This document shows positions 42,905 through 54,733 of a DNA stretch of 64,000 nt, in pieces. Below the pieces are notes generated by a model, which was not told the DNA's origin, ran no database searches, and saw only the letters and a program-made list of their open reading frames with translations. The stretch is from Cladocopium goreaui (taxonomy: Eukaryota > Sar > Dinophyceae > Suessiales > Symbiodiniaceae): the NCBI GenBank assembly GCA_947184155.2, contig CAMXCT020000893.1:62001-126000 (forward strand), in the 5' to 3' direction. The first letter of the stretch is position 1. Each line of letters starts with the position of its first letter. Made by a program: the position numbers and the translations under genes.

Positions 42905-45900
42905 AAAGTAGAAAACTTAACGATGCAAAAAGCAACAAGAAGGCTCACCTAGACCCCTGATGGTAGGGGTGGGTGTAGCTTTAGCATCTGTGGCCCAAAG
43001 TTTGGGAGGCGGTTTCCCAAAAACACTCACACAAGTTCCCCAAAGGCAGATCAGCCATGTTTGATGAGATGTTCCCTATTGTTTTTTATGGTTTACCTAG
43101 ACCCGGATAGATGCAGTGGTCTATGTTCAGCCACAACCCAAAGGATGGTTTACCATCCAAGATCCCCGTGCAGATTTTCAAAACCAAAACTATCATGCTT
43201 TCTTGTCAACAATCTCTGATTCAAAAAGGTCTTCTGAGTCATTTTTTTTGGGACAACAAAGGGGGTAACCCGAGAATTGATTTTCATGCTTGTGGCCCCT
43301 TCCAAGGTTTTCCCAGGTCCAATATTCTTGCAAGACTTTAAAGATCGTAACGGCCACTAACACGGACCCTCAAAACAAAGGTTTTGTGTTCCTTAGCCAA
43401 AAGAAAGTAGAAACTAACGATGCAAAAGCAGCAAGAAGGCTCACCTAGACCCTGATGGTAGGGGTGGTGTAGCTTTGGCATGCTGTGGCCAAAGTTTGGA
43501 GGCGGTTTCCAAAACATTCCACACAAGTCCCCAAAGCAGATCATGCCCATGTTTGATGAGAATGGTTCCCTATTGTTTTTGTTTACCTAGACCCTGGTGC
43601 TAGATGCATGGTCTATGTTCAGCCACAACAAAGGATGGTACCATCCAAGATCCCCGTGCAGATTTCAAACCAAAATATCATGCTTTTCTTGTCACAAGTC
43701 TCTATTCAAAAAGGCTCTTCTGAGTCATTTTTTGGGCCAACAAAGGGGGTACCCCAGAATGATTTCATGTTTGTGCCCCTTCCAAAGTTTTCCCAGGTCC
43801 AACATTCTTGCAAGACTTTAAAGATGCTAACGGCCACTAACATGGACCCTCAAAACAAAGGTTTTGTGTTCCTTAGCCCAAAAAAAGTAGAAACTAACGA
43901 TGCAAAAGCAACAAGAAGGCTCACCTAGACCCTGATGGTAGGGGTGGTGTAGCTTTGGCATGCTGTGGCCAAAGTTTGGAGGCGGTTTCCAAAACATTCC
44001 ACACAAGTCCCCAAAGCAGATCATACCCATGTTTGATGAGAATGGTTCCCTATTGTTTTTATAATTTACCTAGACCCTGGTGCTAGATGCATGGTCTATG
44101 TTCAGCCACAACAAAGGATGGTACCATCCAAGATCCCCGTGCAGATTTCAAACCAAAATATCATGCTTTTCTTTTCACACGTCTCTATTCAAAAAGGCTC
44201 TTCTGAGTCATTTTTTGGGCCAACAAAGGGGGTACCCCAGAATGATTTCATGTTTGTGCCCCTTCCAAGGTTTTCCCAGGTCCAATATTCTTGCAAGACT
44301 TTAAAGATGCTAACGGCCACTAACATGGACCCTCAAAACAAAGGTTTTGTGTTCCTTAGCCAAAAAAAGTAGAAACTAACGATGCAAAAGCAACAAGAAG
44401 GCTCACCTAGACCCTGATGGTAGGGGTGGTGTAGCTTTGGCATGCTGTGGCCAAAGTTTGGAGGCGGTTTCCAAAACATTCCACACAAGTCCCCAAAGCA
44501 GATCATACCCATGTTTGATGAGAATGGTTCCCTATTGTTTTTATAATTTACCTAGACCCTGGTGCTAGATGCATGGTCTATCTTCAGCCACAACAAAGGA
44601 TGGTACCATCCAAGATCCCCGTGCAGATTTCAAACCAAAATATCATGCTTTTCTTTTCACAAGTCTCTATTCAAAAAGGCTCTTCTGAGTCATTTTTTGG
44701 GCCAACAAAGGGGGTACCCCAGAATGATTTCATGTTTGTGCCCCTTCCAAGGTTTTCCCAGGTCCAACATTCTTGCAAGACTTTAAAGATGCTAACGGCC
44801 ACTAGCATGGACCCTCAAAACAAAGGTTTTGTGTTCCTTAGCCAAAAAAAGTAGAAACTAACGATGCAAAAGCAACAAGAAGGCTCACCTAGACCCTGAT
44901 GGTAGGGGTGGTGTAGCTTTGGCATGCTGTGGCCAAAGTTTGGAGGCGGTTTCCAAAACATTCCACACAAGTCCCCAAAGCAGATCATTCTCATGTTTGA
45001 TGAGAATGGTTCCCTATTGTTTTTATGGTTTACCTAGACCCGGGTGCTAGATGCATGATCTATCTTCAGCCACAACAAAGGATGCTACCATCCAAGATCC
45101 CCGTGCAGATTTCAAACCAAAATATTATGCTTTTCTTTTCACACGTCTCTATTCAAAAAGGCTCTTCTGAGTCATTTCTTGGGCCAACAAAGGGGGTACC
45201 CGAGAATGATTTCATGCTTGTGCCCCATCCAAGGTTTTCCCAGGTCCAATATTCTTGCAAGACTTTAAAGATGCTAACGGCCACTAACATGGACCCTCAA
45301 AACAAAGGTTTTGCGTTCCTTAGCCAAAAAAAAGTAGAAACTAACGATGCAAAAGCAACAAGAAGGCTCACCTAGACCCTGGTGGTAGGGGTGGTTAGCT
45401 TTGGCATGCTGTGGCCAAAGTTTGGAGGCGGTTTCCAATCATTCCACACAAGTCCCCAAAGCAGATCATACCCATGTTTGATGAGAATGGTTCCCTATTG
45501 TTTTTATGGTTTACCTAGACCCGGGTGCTAGATGCATGATCTATCTTCAGCCACAACAAAGGATGGTACCATCCAAGATCCCCGTGCAGATTTCAATCCA
45601 AAATATCATGCTTTTCTTTTCACAAGTCTCTATTCAAAAAGGCTCTTCTGAGTCATTTTTTGGGCCAACAAAGGGGGTACCCCAGAATGATTTCATGTTT
45701 GTGCCCCTTCCAAGGTTTTCCCAGGTCCAATATTCTTGCAAGACTTTAAAGATGCTAACGGCCACTAACATGGACCCTCAAAACAAAGGTTTTGCGTTCC
45801 TTAGCCAAAAAAAAGTAGAAACTAACGATGCAAAAGCAACAAGAAGGCTCACCTAGACCCTGATGGTAGGGGTGGTGTAGCTTTGGCATGCTGTGGCCAA

Positions 45901-46599
45901 AGTTTGGAGGCGGTTTCCAAAACATTCCACACAAGTCCCCAAAGCAGATCATACCCATGTTTGATGAGAATGGTTCCCTATTGTTTTTATGGTTTACCTA
46001 GACCCAGGGTGCTAGATGCATGATCTATCTTCAGCCACAACAAAGGATGGTACCATCCAAGATCCCCGTGCAGATTTCAAACCAAAATATCATGCTGTTC
46101 TTTTCACACGTCTCTATTCAAAAAGGCTCTTCTGAGTCATTTTTTGGGCCAACAAAGGGGGTACCCCAGAATGATTTCATGTTTGTGCCCCTTCCAAGGT
46201 TTTCCCAGGTCCAATATTCTTGCAAGACTTTAAAGATCGTAACGGCCACTAACACGGACCCTCAAAACAAAGGTTTTGTGTTCCTTGGCCAAAAAAGTAG
46301 AAACTAACGATGCAAAAGCAACAAGAAGGCTCACCTAGACCCTGATGGTAGGGGTGGTGTAGCTTTGGCATGCTGTGGCCGAAGTTTGGAGGCGGTTTCC
46401 AAAACATTCCACACAAGTCCCCAAAGGCCCATGTTTGATGAGAATGGTTCCCTATTGTTTTTATAATTTACCTAGACCCTGGGGCTAGATGCATGGTTCA
46501 GCCACAACAAAGGATGGTACCATCCAAGATCCCCGTGCAGATTTCAAACCAAAATATCATGCTTTTCTTTTCACACGTCTCTATTCAAAAAGGCTCTTC
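42905..46599 (+). repeat. 483-bp satellite array III
   Basis: About 7.5 units. The first unit (42905-43330) is peppered with single-base insertions (GGTTTCCCAAAAACACTCAC for GGTTTCCAAAACATTCCAC), while later units are clean. The last unit stops within CAAAAAGGCTCTTC, where the 2.5-kb insertion begins. Array IV resumes with GGCTCTTCTGAG. Confidence 0.9.
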
Positions 46600-46624
46600 G
46601 AGACGTGATCCGGAGAGAGGTCTG

Positions 46625-46850
46625 CAGAGTTGGCTTCGACCAGCGAAACCCGAAACCCGAAACCCGAAACCCCTGTCCAAATTCTTCAAGAGTTAAACCC
46701 GAAAACGAAACCCGAAACCGATCTGAAACTTAACTTTGTGACCTGGCCAAAAAATAAACCTAACCCGAAACCCGAAACCGACTCTGAAGACTTACCTTCC
46801 CCAGGACCGATCGAAACCCGAAACCCGAAACCCGAAACCTTTACCTAACT
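46625..46850 (+). repeat. CCCGAAA heptamer repeats, left block
   Basis: Short runs of CCCGAAA separated by unique bits (CTGTCCAAATTCTTCAAGAG and similar). CCCGAAA differs by one base from the dinoflagellate/plant-type telomere heptamer CCCTAAA. Confidence 0.8.
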
Positions 46851-46854
46851 AACT

Positions 46855-48155
46855 TAATCCCCAGGACAGATCTTATCTAATCTAGATCTAACCTAATCTT
46901 TCAGTCTATCTAATCAATCTAATCTAATCTAATCTGATCTAATCTAATCTAATCTATCTAATCTAATCTAACCTAATCTATTCTATCTAATCTAATCTAG
47001 TCTATCTAATCTAATCCAATCTACCTAATCTAATCTAAACTAATCTACCTAATCTAATCTAATCTAATCTATCTATCTAACTAATCTAATTCAAATCTAA
47101 TTCTAATCTAATTTAATCATATTTAATCTACCTAATCTAATCTAATCAAATCTAATTCAAATCTAATCTCATCTATATAGTCCAACCTAATCTCATCTAC
47201 CTAACCTGCTCTAATTCAAATCTAGTTTGATCTATCTAATCTTCTACCAAATCTAATCTAATCTCTCTAATCTGATCTAATCTACTAATCTATTCTAATC
47301 TCTAATCTAATCTACCTCCATTCTAATCTAATCCTAATCTAATCTAATCTAATCTACCTAATCTAATCTATTTATAATCTTATCTATCTATTCTAATCTA
47401 ATCAAATCTAATTTCATCTACCTAATCTAATCTAATTCTAATCTAGTTTTACCTATCTAATCTTATCTACTCTACCTAATCGAATCTAATTCTAATCTAA
47501 TCTAACCTAATCTACCTAACATAATCTAATCTACCTAATCTAACCTAATCTATATATCTAAGTAATCTAATTCTAATCTAATCTTATCTACCTAATCAAA
47601 TCAGATTCTAATCTAACCAAAGCTAATCTAATCTAATCAATCTAATCTAATCTATCTAATCTAATCTAACCAACCTATTCTATAATAATTCTTATTCCAA
47701 TCTAATCTAATCTACCTAATCTAATATTTCTAATCTAATATTTCTAATCTAATCTCATATCATATCATATCATATCATATCTATCCAACTAATCTAATCT
47801 AACCTAATCTAATCTATCTAATCTAATCTAATTTAATCTACCTAATCTAATCTAATCTAAAATAATTCTAATCTCATCTCATCTATATAGTCTAACCTAA
47901 TCTAATCTACCTAACCTATTCTAATTCTAATCTATATCATAATCATCTATCTATCCAACTAATCTAATCTAACCTAATCTAATCTATCTAATCTAATCTA
48001 ATTTAATCTACCTAATCTAATCTAATCTAAAATAATTCTAATCTCATCTCATCTATATAGTCTAACCTAATCTAATCTACCTAACCTATTCTAATTCTAA
48101 TCTAGTTTAATCTATCTAATCTAATCTAATCTACCTAATCTAATCTAATCTAATC
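46855..48155 (+). repeat. TCTAA pentamer array
   Basis: About 1.3 kb of TCTAATCTAA with frequent ATCTACC, ATCTATC and ATTCTAA variants. A 170-bp segment starting CTATCCAACTAATCTAATC is duplicated in tandem (47781 and 47951). A short CATATCATATCATAT tract precedes it. No coding capacity. Confidence 0.9.
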
Positions 48156-48329
48156 CACTCAGTGACAGCTACTTACGGATATTGGCAGGTTTCCCCCAAA
48201 CCGTTGCCGTTTCTCCTCTCTGACCTTTTCAGGCGCTTGTCACTCACCGCTCTTGTTTTTGACGACTGCATGGAGAACGACACTTGGGTGATGTGAGATC
48301 GGCATCGTACTGGTGAATCTAAAGGTGGT

Positions 48330-49080
48330 TTCGACCTACGAAACCCGAAACCCGAAACAAACAGCTAAAGTTAGCTTCAATCGACGAAACCCGAAACCCG
48401 AATCCCGAAACCGACAGCGAAAGTTGGTTTCAGGCGACGAAACCCGAAACCCGAAACCCGAAACCCGAAACCCGAAACCGACAGCGAAAGTTGGTTTCAA
48501 GCGACGAAACCCAAAACCCGAAACCCGAAACCCACAGCAAAAGTAGGTTTCAATCGACGAAACCCGAAACCCGAAACCCGAAACCGACAGCGAAAGTTGG
48601 TTTCAAGCGACGAAACCCGAAACCCGAAACCCGAAACCGACAGCGAAAGTTGGTTTCAAGCGACGAAACCCGAAACCCGAAACCCACAAAACCGACAGCG
48701 AAAGTGGGTTTCAATCGACGAAACCCGAAACGGACAGCGAAAGTTGGTTTCAAGCGACGAAACCCGAAACCCACAACCGACAGCGAAAGTGGGTTTCAAT
48801 CGACGAAACCCGAAACCGACAGCGAAAGTGGGTTTCAATCGACGAAACCCGAAACCCGAAACCCGAAACGGACAGCGAAAGTTGGTTTCAAGCGACGAAA
48901 CCCGAAACCCGAAACCCACAAAACCGACAGCGAAAGTGGGTTTCAATCGACGAAACCCCGAAACCCGAAATCCGAAACGGACAGCGAAAGTGGGTTTCAA
49001 TCGACGAAACCCGAAACCCGAAACCGACAGCGAAAGTTGGTTTCAATCGACGAAACCCGAAACCCGAAACCCGAAACCGA
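48330..49080 (+). repeat. higher-order CCCGAAA array with hairpin spacers
   Basis: About 14 units of GACAGCGAAAGTTGGTTTC, a 7-nt AAGCGAC or AATCGAC, then GAAA(CCCGAAA)n with n from 1 to 5. In each unit GGTTTC or GGGTTTC pairs with GAAACC or GAAACCC across the 7-nt spacer, forming a 6-7 bp hairpin. Long open frames (NPKPETR repeats) follow from the 7-bp periodicity and are not genes. Confidence 0.85.
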
Positions 49081-49120
49081 CTCGAATCCGACTTTTGGGT
49101 GGCTCTCCGGATCGGAACTC

Positions 49121-51578
49121 GGCTCTTCTGAGTCATTTTTTGGGCCAACAAAGGGGGTACCCCAGAATGATTTCATGTTTGTGCCCCTTCCAAAGTTTTC
49201 CCAGGTCCAACATTCTTGCAAGACTTTAAAGATGCTAACGGCCACTAACATGGACCCTCAAAACAAAGGTTTTGTGTTCCTGAGCCAAAAAAAAGTAGAA
49301 ACTAACGATGCAAAAGCAACAAGAAGGCTCACCTAGACCCTGATGGTAGGGGTGGTGTAGCTTTGGCATGCTGTGGCCAAAGTTTGGAGGCGGTTTCCAA
49401 AACATTCCACACAAGTCCCCAAAGCAGATCATACCCATGTTTGATGAGAATGGTCCTCTATTGTTTTTTTATGGTTTACCTAGACCCGGGTGCTAGATGC
49501 ATGATCTATCTTCAGCCACAACAAAGGATGGTACCATCCAAGATCCCCGTGCAGATTTCAAACCAAATTATCATGCTTTTCTTTTCACACGTCTCTATTC
49601 AAAAAGGCTCTTCTGAGTCATTTTTTGGGCCAACAAAGGGGGTACCCCAGAATGATTTCATGTTTGTGCCCCTTCCAAGGTTTTCCCAGGTCCAATATTC
49701 TTGCAAGACTTTAAAGATGCTAACGGCCACTAACATGGACCCTCAAAACAAAGGTTTTGTGTTCCTTAGCCCAAAAAAAGTAGAAACTAACGATGCAAGA
49801 GCAACAAGAAGGCTCACCTAGACCCTGATGGTAGGGGTGGTGTAGCTTTGGCATGCTGTGGCCAAAGTTTGGAGGCGGTTTCCAAAACATTCCACACAAG
49901 TCCCCAAAGCAGATCATACCCATGTTTGATGAGAATGGTCTCCTATTGTTTTTATGGTTTACCTAGACCCGGGTGCTAGATGCATGATCTATCTTCAGCC
50001 ACAACAAAGGATGGTACCATCCAAGATCCCCGTGCAGATTTCAAACCAACATATCATGCTTTTCTTTTCACACGTCTCTATTCAAAAAGGCTCTTCTGAG
50101 TCATTTTTTGGGCCAACAAAGGGGGTACCCCAGAATGATTTCATGTTTGTGCCCCTTCCAAAGTTTTCCCAGGTCCAACATTCTTGCAAGACTTTAAAGA
50201 TGCTAACGGCCACTAACATGGACCCTCAAAACAAAGGTTTTGTGTTCCTTAGCCAAAAAAAAGTAGAAACTAACAATGCAAACGCAACAAGAAGGCTCAC
50301 CTAGACCCTGATGGTAGGGGTGGTGTAGCTTTGGCATGCTGTGGCCAAAGTTTGGAGGCGGTTTCCAAAACATTCCACACAAGTCCCCAAAGCAGATCAT
50401 ACCCATGTTTGATGAGAATGGTTCCCTATTGTTTTCATGGTTTACCTAGACCCGGGTGCTAGATGCATGATCTATCTTCAGCCACAACAAAGGATGGTAC
50501 CATCCAAGATCCCCGTGCAGATTTCAAACCAAAATATCATGCTTTTCTTTTCACACGTCTCTATTCAAAAAGGCTCTTCTGAGTCATTTTTTGGGCCAAC
50601 AAAGGGGGTGCCCCAGAATGATTTCATGCTTGTGCCCCTTCCAAGGTTTTCCCAGGTCCAATATTCTTGCAAGACTTTAAAGATCGTAACGGCCACTAAC
50701 ACGGACCCTCAAAACAAAGGTTTTGTGTTCCTTAGCCAAAAAAAAGTAGAAACTAACGATGCAAAAGCAGCAAGAAGGCTCACCTAGACCCTGATGGTAG
50801 GGGTGGTGTAGCTTTGGCATGCTGTGGCCAAAGTTTGGAGGCGGTTTCCAAAACATTCCACACAAGTCCCCAAAGCAGATCATACCCATGTTTGATGAGA
50901 ATGGTTCCCTATTGTTTTCATGGTTTACCTAGACCCGGGTGCTAGATGCATGATCTATCTTCAGCCACAACAAAGGATGGTACCATCCAAGATCCCCGTG
51001 CAGATTTCAAACCAAAATATCATGCTTTTCTTTTCACAAGTCTCTATTCAAAAAGGCTCTTCTGAGTCATTTTTTGGGCCAACAAAGGGGGTACCCCAGA
51101 ATGATTTCATGTTTGTGCCCCTTCCAAGGTTTTCCCAGGTCCAATATTCTCGCAAGACTTTAAAGATGCTAACGGCCACTAACATGGACCCTTTGTGTTC
51201 CTTAGCCAAAAAAAAGTAGAAACTAACGATGCAAAAGCAACAAGAAGGCTCACCTAGACCCTGATGGTAGGGGTGGTGTAGCTTTGGCATGCTGTGGCCA
51301 AAGTTTGGAGGCGGTTTGCAAAACATTTCACACAAGTCCCAAAGCAGATCATACCCATGTTTGATGAGAATGGTTCCCTATTGTTTTTATGGTTTACCTA
51401 GACCCGGGTGCTAGATGCATGATCTATCTTCAGCCACAACAAAGGATGGTACCATCCAAGATCCCCGTGCAGATTTCAAACCAAAATATCATGTTTTTCT
51501 TTTCACACGTCTCTATTCAAAAAGGCTCTTCTGAGTCATTTTTTGGGCCAACAAAGGGGATACCCCAGAATGATTTCA
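49121..51578 (+). repeat. 483-bp satellite array IV
   Basis: About five units continuing array III after the insertion. One unit near 51190 lacks about 15 bp (CTCAAAACAAAGGTT). The array ends after CAGAATGATTTCATT and gives way to TAGACC-type repeats. Confidence 0.9.
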
Positions 51579-51800
51579 TTAATATCATGAACTGTCTATG
51601 TTAGTGAGCAAAGTCTTCTTGCTTCGCAAGTGTACAATTTACCTGAATGCATAAACTATCTGCTTCCAAGGTCTATGTTAGGGCAAATTCACCCTGCCTT
51701 TCACCTCTATGTCCCAAGGTCTATCTTAGTGAGCGGAAGTGGTTTGTTATTTGCTCTTGCAAAAGTCGCTTTTTACAAATAAACGTAGACCCCGGTTTTC
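51579..51800. repeat. right-hand TAGACC repeats
   Basis: GGTCTATGTTAG occurs at about 51672 and near-copies at 51588 and 51718 (GTCTATCTTAGTGAGC), then AAACGTAGACCCCGG at 51780. This mirrors AAACGTAGACCCCGG at 1160, so the whole satellite block is bracketed by the same sequence family. Confidence 0.55.
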
Positions 51801-52158
51801 GTTTCTCAGTTTCGGTAGTTACGTTTGTTTCCAGGAGTGTATCCAAGGTGACATACCCGCAGCATACCAAAGAATGGTGTTGTTTTATGATCTCTTGCCT
51901 GTTTCCGTACCAGTCGGTTGCCGCTCGGAGCATGACACTTGAACGTCTGTGTCTGCGCATCTCAAAACATCTCAAAACCATGCTGGCATGTAGTTTCGTG
52001 CTATCATTTCTCTGCGCCACCCTGATCATGTTTGTAGGCATGTGCGTATTGCGTTTTTTAATGTATTTGTTTATGTGTGTTATATATATATATCACATAT
52101 TTATTTATATATATATATTCTTGTTATAGTTATATATACACACGCGCTGGAATGCTGT
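51801..52158. other. no feature recognised
   Basis: Plus-strand frames here are open but poorly protein-like, and the end is a TATATATA tract. I see no supported gene or RNA. Confidence 0.4.
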
Positions 52159-52373
52159 TCAAGGAACTGTCTCTTCTCTTGGATGAGGTTCCAGCGCAGC
52201 GCCTGGACGTGTGAATAGTTCAAATGGCGCAGCATCAGTGCATGCAACCAAGGGCAATGGGTTGGTGAGCAAGTATCCAGAAGACTTGTGTAGCATGGAA
52301 AATGCCTTCAAACCTTCCGTCATGCTTGTTGAGAGCAACCGAGGCATGGCATCCGGTTTGTCAATCATTGCCC
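52159..52373 (-). CDS. possible terminal exon of a host gene
   Basis: On the minus strand an exon starting after an ATAGTAG acceptor reads AMIDKPDAMPRLLSTSMTEG, LKAFSMLHKSSGYLLTNPLP, LVACTDAAPFELFTRPGAAL and ends EPHPREETVP with TGA at 52159. Residue composition is normal. The opposite strand also has an open stretch (SVHATKGNGLVSKYPEDLCS), so the strand call is not certain. It may belong to the same gene as the next exon to the right. Confidence 0.35.
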
Positions 52374-52458
52374 TACTATGCCCTAATTAGTGTGGTTGCA
52401 GGATGTTGTATACATGACAGTACAAAATGTTACATGCCCGTATATGTATAAGTCATGT

Positions 52459-52596
52459 TCAAGCCTCCTGCTGCGCAAGGCTGTCAGCAAGCGCAACTTC
52501 AAGTTGCTTCTGGATCGTGCTGCTGTGCTCCAGTTGGGATTGGTAGAAGCGCTCCAAGTGATCACAATCCTGGATGCAAAGTCTGGCAACACGCAT
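52459..52596 (-). CDS. possible coiled-coil exon of a host gene
   Basis: After an acceptor-like TTTACGATGCAG the minus strand encodes MRVARLCIQDCDHLERFYQS then QLEHSSTIQKQLEVALADSL and AQQEA, with a stop at 52459 or a GC donor (GAG|GCTTGA) before it. Heptad spacing of hydrophobics suggests a coiled coil. A further exon (SPASRPQDNDASAEKVHLQC, about 52650-52760) may precede it. Phases between the pieces are not resolved. Confidence 0.35.
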   Translation of the reverse strand: MRVARLCIQDCDHLERFYQSQLEHSSTIQKQLEVALADSLAQQEA

Positions 52597-52799
52597 CTGC
52601 ATCGTAAACAATATAAAAGGGGTGCGAACTTCCACCCTTGCAAGTCACCTGAATAGCACGTTACAAGGCACAAAACTTTGCGTGATGTCCTGGCATTGCA
52701 AATGGACCTTCTCCGCTGAAGCATCGTTATCCTGTGGCCGTGAAGCTGGGGAGTCTGCAAGTGAAGGAATCGTGATACTTACATATATTTACCATGTTT

Positions 52800-53600
52800 T
52801 AGCATGAAAGCATTCTGCATTTGAATGTATTTGACATGTACGCATTCTCAAAAACAGGCTCGGGCCTCCCTATCTCGAAACCCAAAGAATACATGTCCCA
52901 ATGCACATCCCAACAGGGGATACCCCGTACTTGGTCCCTAGGATGCTTTACGAAGCATTTGATAGAGAAAATTGGTTATAAAATGATCCTCCGTCAACCA
53001 AAATCCAGACAGCAAGTGGGAACCCTCTATGAAATGACCTCTCCGTCATCTCTATGAAATGCTTCTCCGCAGACGACGCGTGTGCAAAGACACGCAGCGC
53101 GGCATCGGGCAACAACCCAGTTATCTTCTATAAAATGCTGCTCCAATCTAAAGTGCATTTCTACCACATAGAATATTTTAGTACTCAAAAACATTTTTTT
53201 GAGTACTAAATCAATTTCTAGCAGATAGAATGCTTCTACAAATGATAGAATATTCAAAAGATACCGGTAAAAATCATCCAAAAACTTGCATTTTACCAGG
53301 TGAATAGCACTAAATCACACCAACAAAAGTGTTAAAAACATAGATTTAGTACTCAACCCCCCCCCCAAAAAATGCTTAACTTAAGACAGATATAGACAGA
53401 TAGAATATTCCACGGAACCGGTAAAACAACAAGCCGTACCTATGTAAAGTGCCTCAAAAAGTGTGTATAGATAGCCATATATAGCCACAATGCCTATGTA
53501 AAATGCTTCCACTGAGGGTACAAATATTTCATGAATGCTGCACCATACCTATATAAAGTGAGGTTGACAATGTAGCAACTGTAACATCATCAAAAGGATG
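52800..53600. other. gene-free stretch with recurring TATRAAATGCTTCTCC-like motif and a perfect hairpin
   Basis: TATGAAATGCTTCTCC (53051), CTATAAAATGCTGCTCC (53130), TATGTAAAATGCTTCC (53490) and shorter versions at 52976, 53026, 53222, 53440 and 53549 recur at irregular spacing. At 53177-53210 TTTAGTACTCAAAAA faces TTTTTGAGTACTAAA, a perfect 15-bp stem. Function unknown. A CCCCCCCCCC tract lies near 53350. Confidence 0.45.
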
Positions 53601-53756
53601 ATATCTATATATATATACTAGATAGATATATAGATTCAGCCATAAAGCTATATATGCAAATGTATATATCCTTATTCATGCATTTACCAAACATTAAGAC
53701 ATGCCAAATTAAGACATTCAAGTTCAGACATACTAAACAGGGAAGGAAAGAGGCAT

Positions 53757-54733
53757 GACTTGAAGGAAAAAGGGAAGGAAACTGAAGTGACAAGAGAGTA
53801 AAATGACAGGGACATAAAAGAAAGATGAGAAGGAAAATGAGACGAACGGAAAGGAAAATCAGAGGAACATCAGAAGGACATGAAAAAACAAAAGGAAAGA
53901 AAGGAGCGAAATTTCAATAAGATGAACGTGAAATAACGATATGATTGACGGAAATGGAAGGAACATGGAAGGAAGTGAAAGGAAACTCACAGGATAATAA
54001 AAACGCATGAAAGAAATGTGAACAGAAATGAAAGGGAAATGGCACGAACACGAAAGAAAATGCTTTTGTATGAGTGTATATTTGTTTTTTTCAATATTCA
54101 TACATATAAATTGTGACCACCAGGGTGGCCAAGGTCATGCATTCCGAATATTCTATCTGTGAGGATTTGGACATGGCATGGAGGGACAATGAAAGGATAT
54201 GAACAGATAATGGAAGGACATGAAAATAGCGCACATGAAAGGAAAGTGGAAAGAAATGAAATGCATTGAAATAAAGTAAAGTAAAGTGAAAGGAAAAAAG
54301 AAGAACGTCGGAAGAAGTAAAGAACTGAAAAGAAGCATAAACGTCCCCGTGGCAATTTCCACACTAGAAATGGATGACTTGTGCATAGTCTAAGCGAGAT
54401 CACGCGAGATCCATAATGTATTGAAAATTTGAAAATTGGAGTCAGGTTAGTCATTTTATTGTTAAGGGGTTGGTCTGAGCATTTTATTGGCCGGGGAAAT
54501 CATGATGATTTTTAACATGTTAAAATTCCGTTCTAATTTTATTGCAACAAATTGAGTGCTTGGAGCATTTTATTGCAGAATGGAACCAGTGCTTTTCGAG
54601 GATCTCTTTATATCAATTTTATTGGGCATGTCATTTGAGATCCGCGAATTTTAAGGAATTTGAAGGAATCCTAAGGAATTTTAAGGAATGTTAAGAAATT
54701 TTAAAGGAATTTGAAAGGAATTATAAGGAAATT
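53757..54733. repeat. direct repeat of about 980 bp, copy 1
   Basis: Purine-rich sequence from GACTTGAAGGAAAAAGGGAA to GGAATTATAAGGAAATTC. It is nearly identical to 55623-56600. It contains GTGACCACCAGGGTGGCCAAGG, a near-palindrome. Minus-strand frames over it are open but only because the plus strand is purine-rich. Confidence 0.85.

Larger units (their letters stand above)
46600..49120. mobile_element. 2.5-kb non-coding TIR element inserted in the satellite, with 8-bp target duplication
   Basis: GGCTCTTC occurs once per satellite unit but here stands at both ends of the insertion (46592-46599 and 49121-49128). The ends are inverted: GAGACGTGATCCGGAGAG at the left and, read on the other strand, GAGTTCCGATCCGGAGAG at the right (14 of 18 identical). 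The interior has no gene. It is a CCCGAAA repeat zone, a 1.3-kb TCTAA repeat zone, a 150-bp unique piece and a second, larger CCCGAAA zone. An 8-bp duplication with short TIRs fits a hAT-like or similar non-autonomous DNA transposon. The superfamily is not assigned. Confidence 0.7.

Noticed and set aside
48400-49080. True telomere or interstitial telomeric repeat
   Set aside because: The heptamer is CCCGAAA, not CCCTAAA, it is broken by a conserved spacer every 1-5 units, and it lies within a TIR-bounded insertion.
48313-49336. Open frames of NPKPETR repeats
   Set aside because: Produced by the CCCGAAA heptamer; the frame simply runs on into satellite sequence.
54098-54454. Minus-strand frame SLRLCTSHPFLVWKLPRGRL and its copy at 55961
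   Set aside because: It lies opposite purine-rich repeat sequence. Phe/Ser/Leu bias comes from GAAAGGAAA tracts, with no motif.
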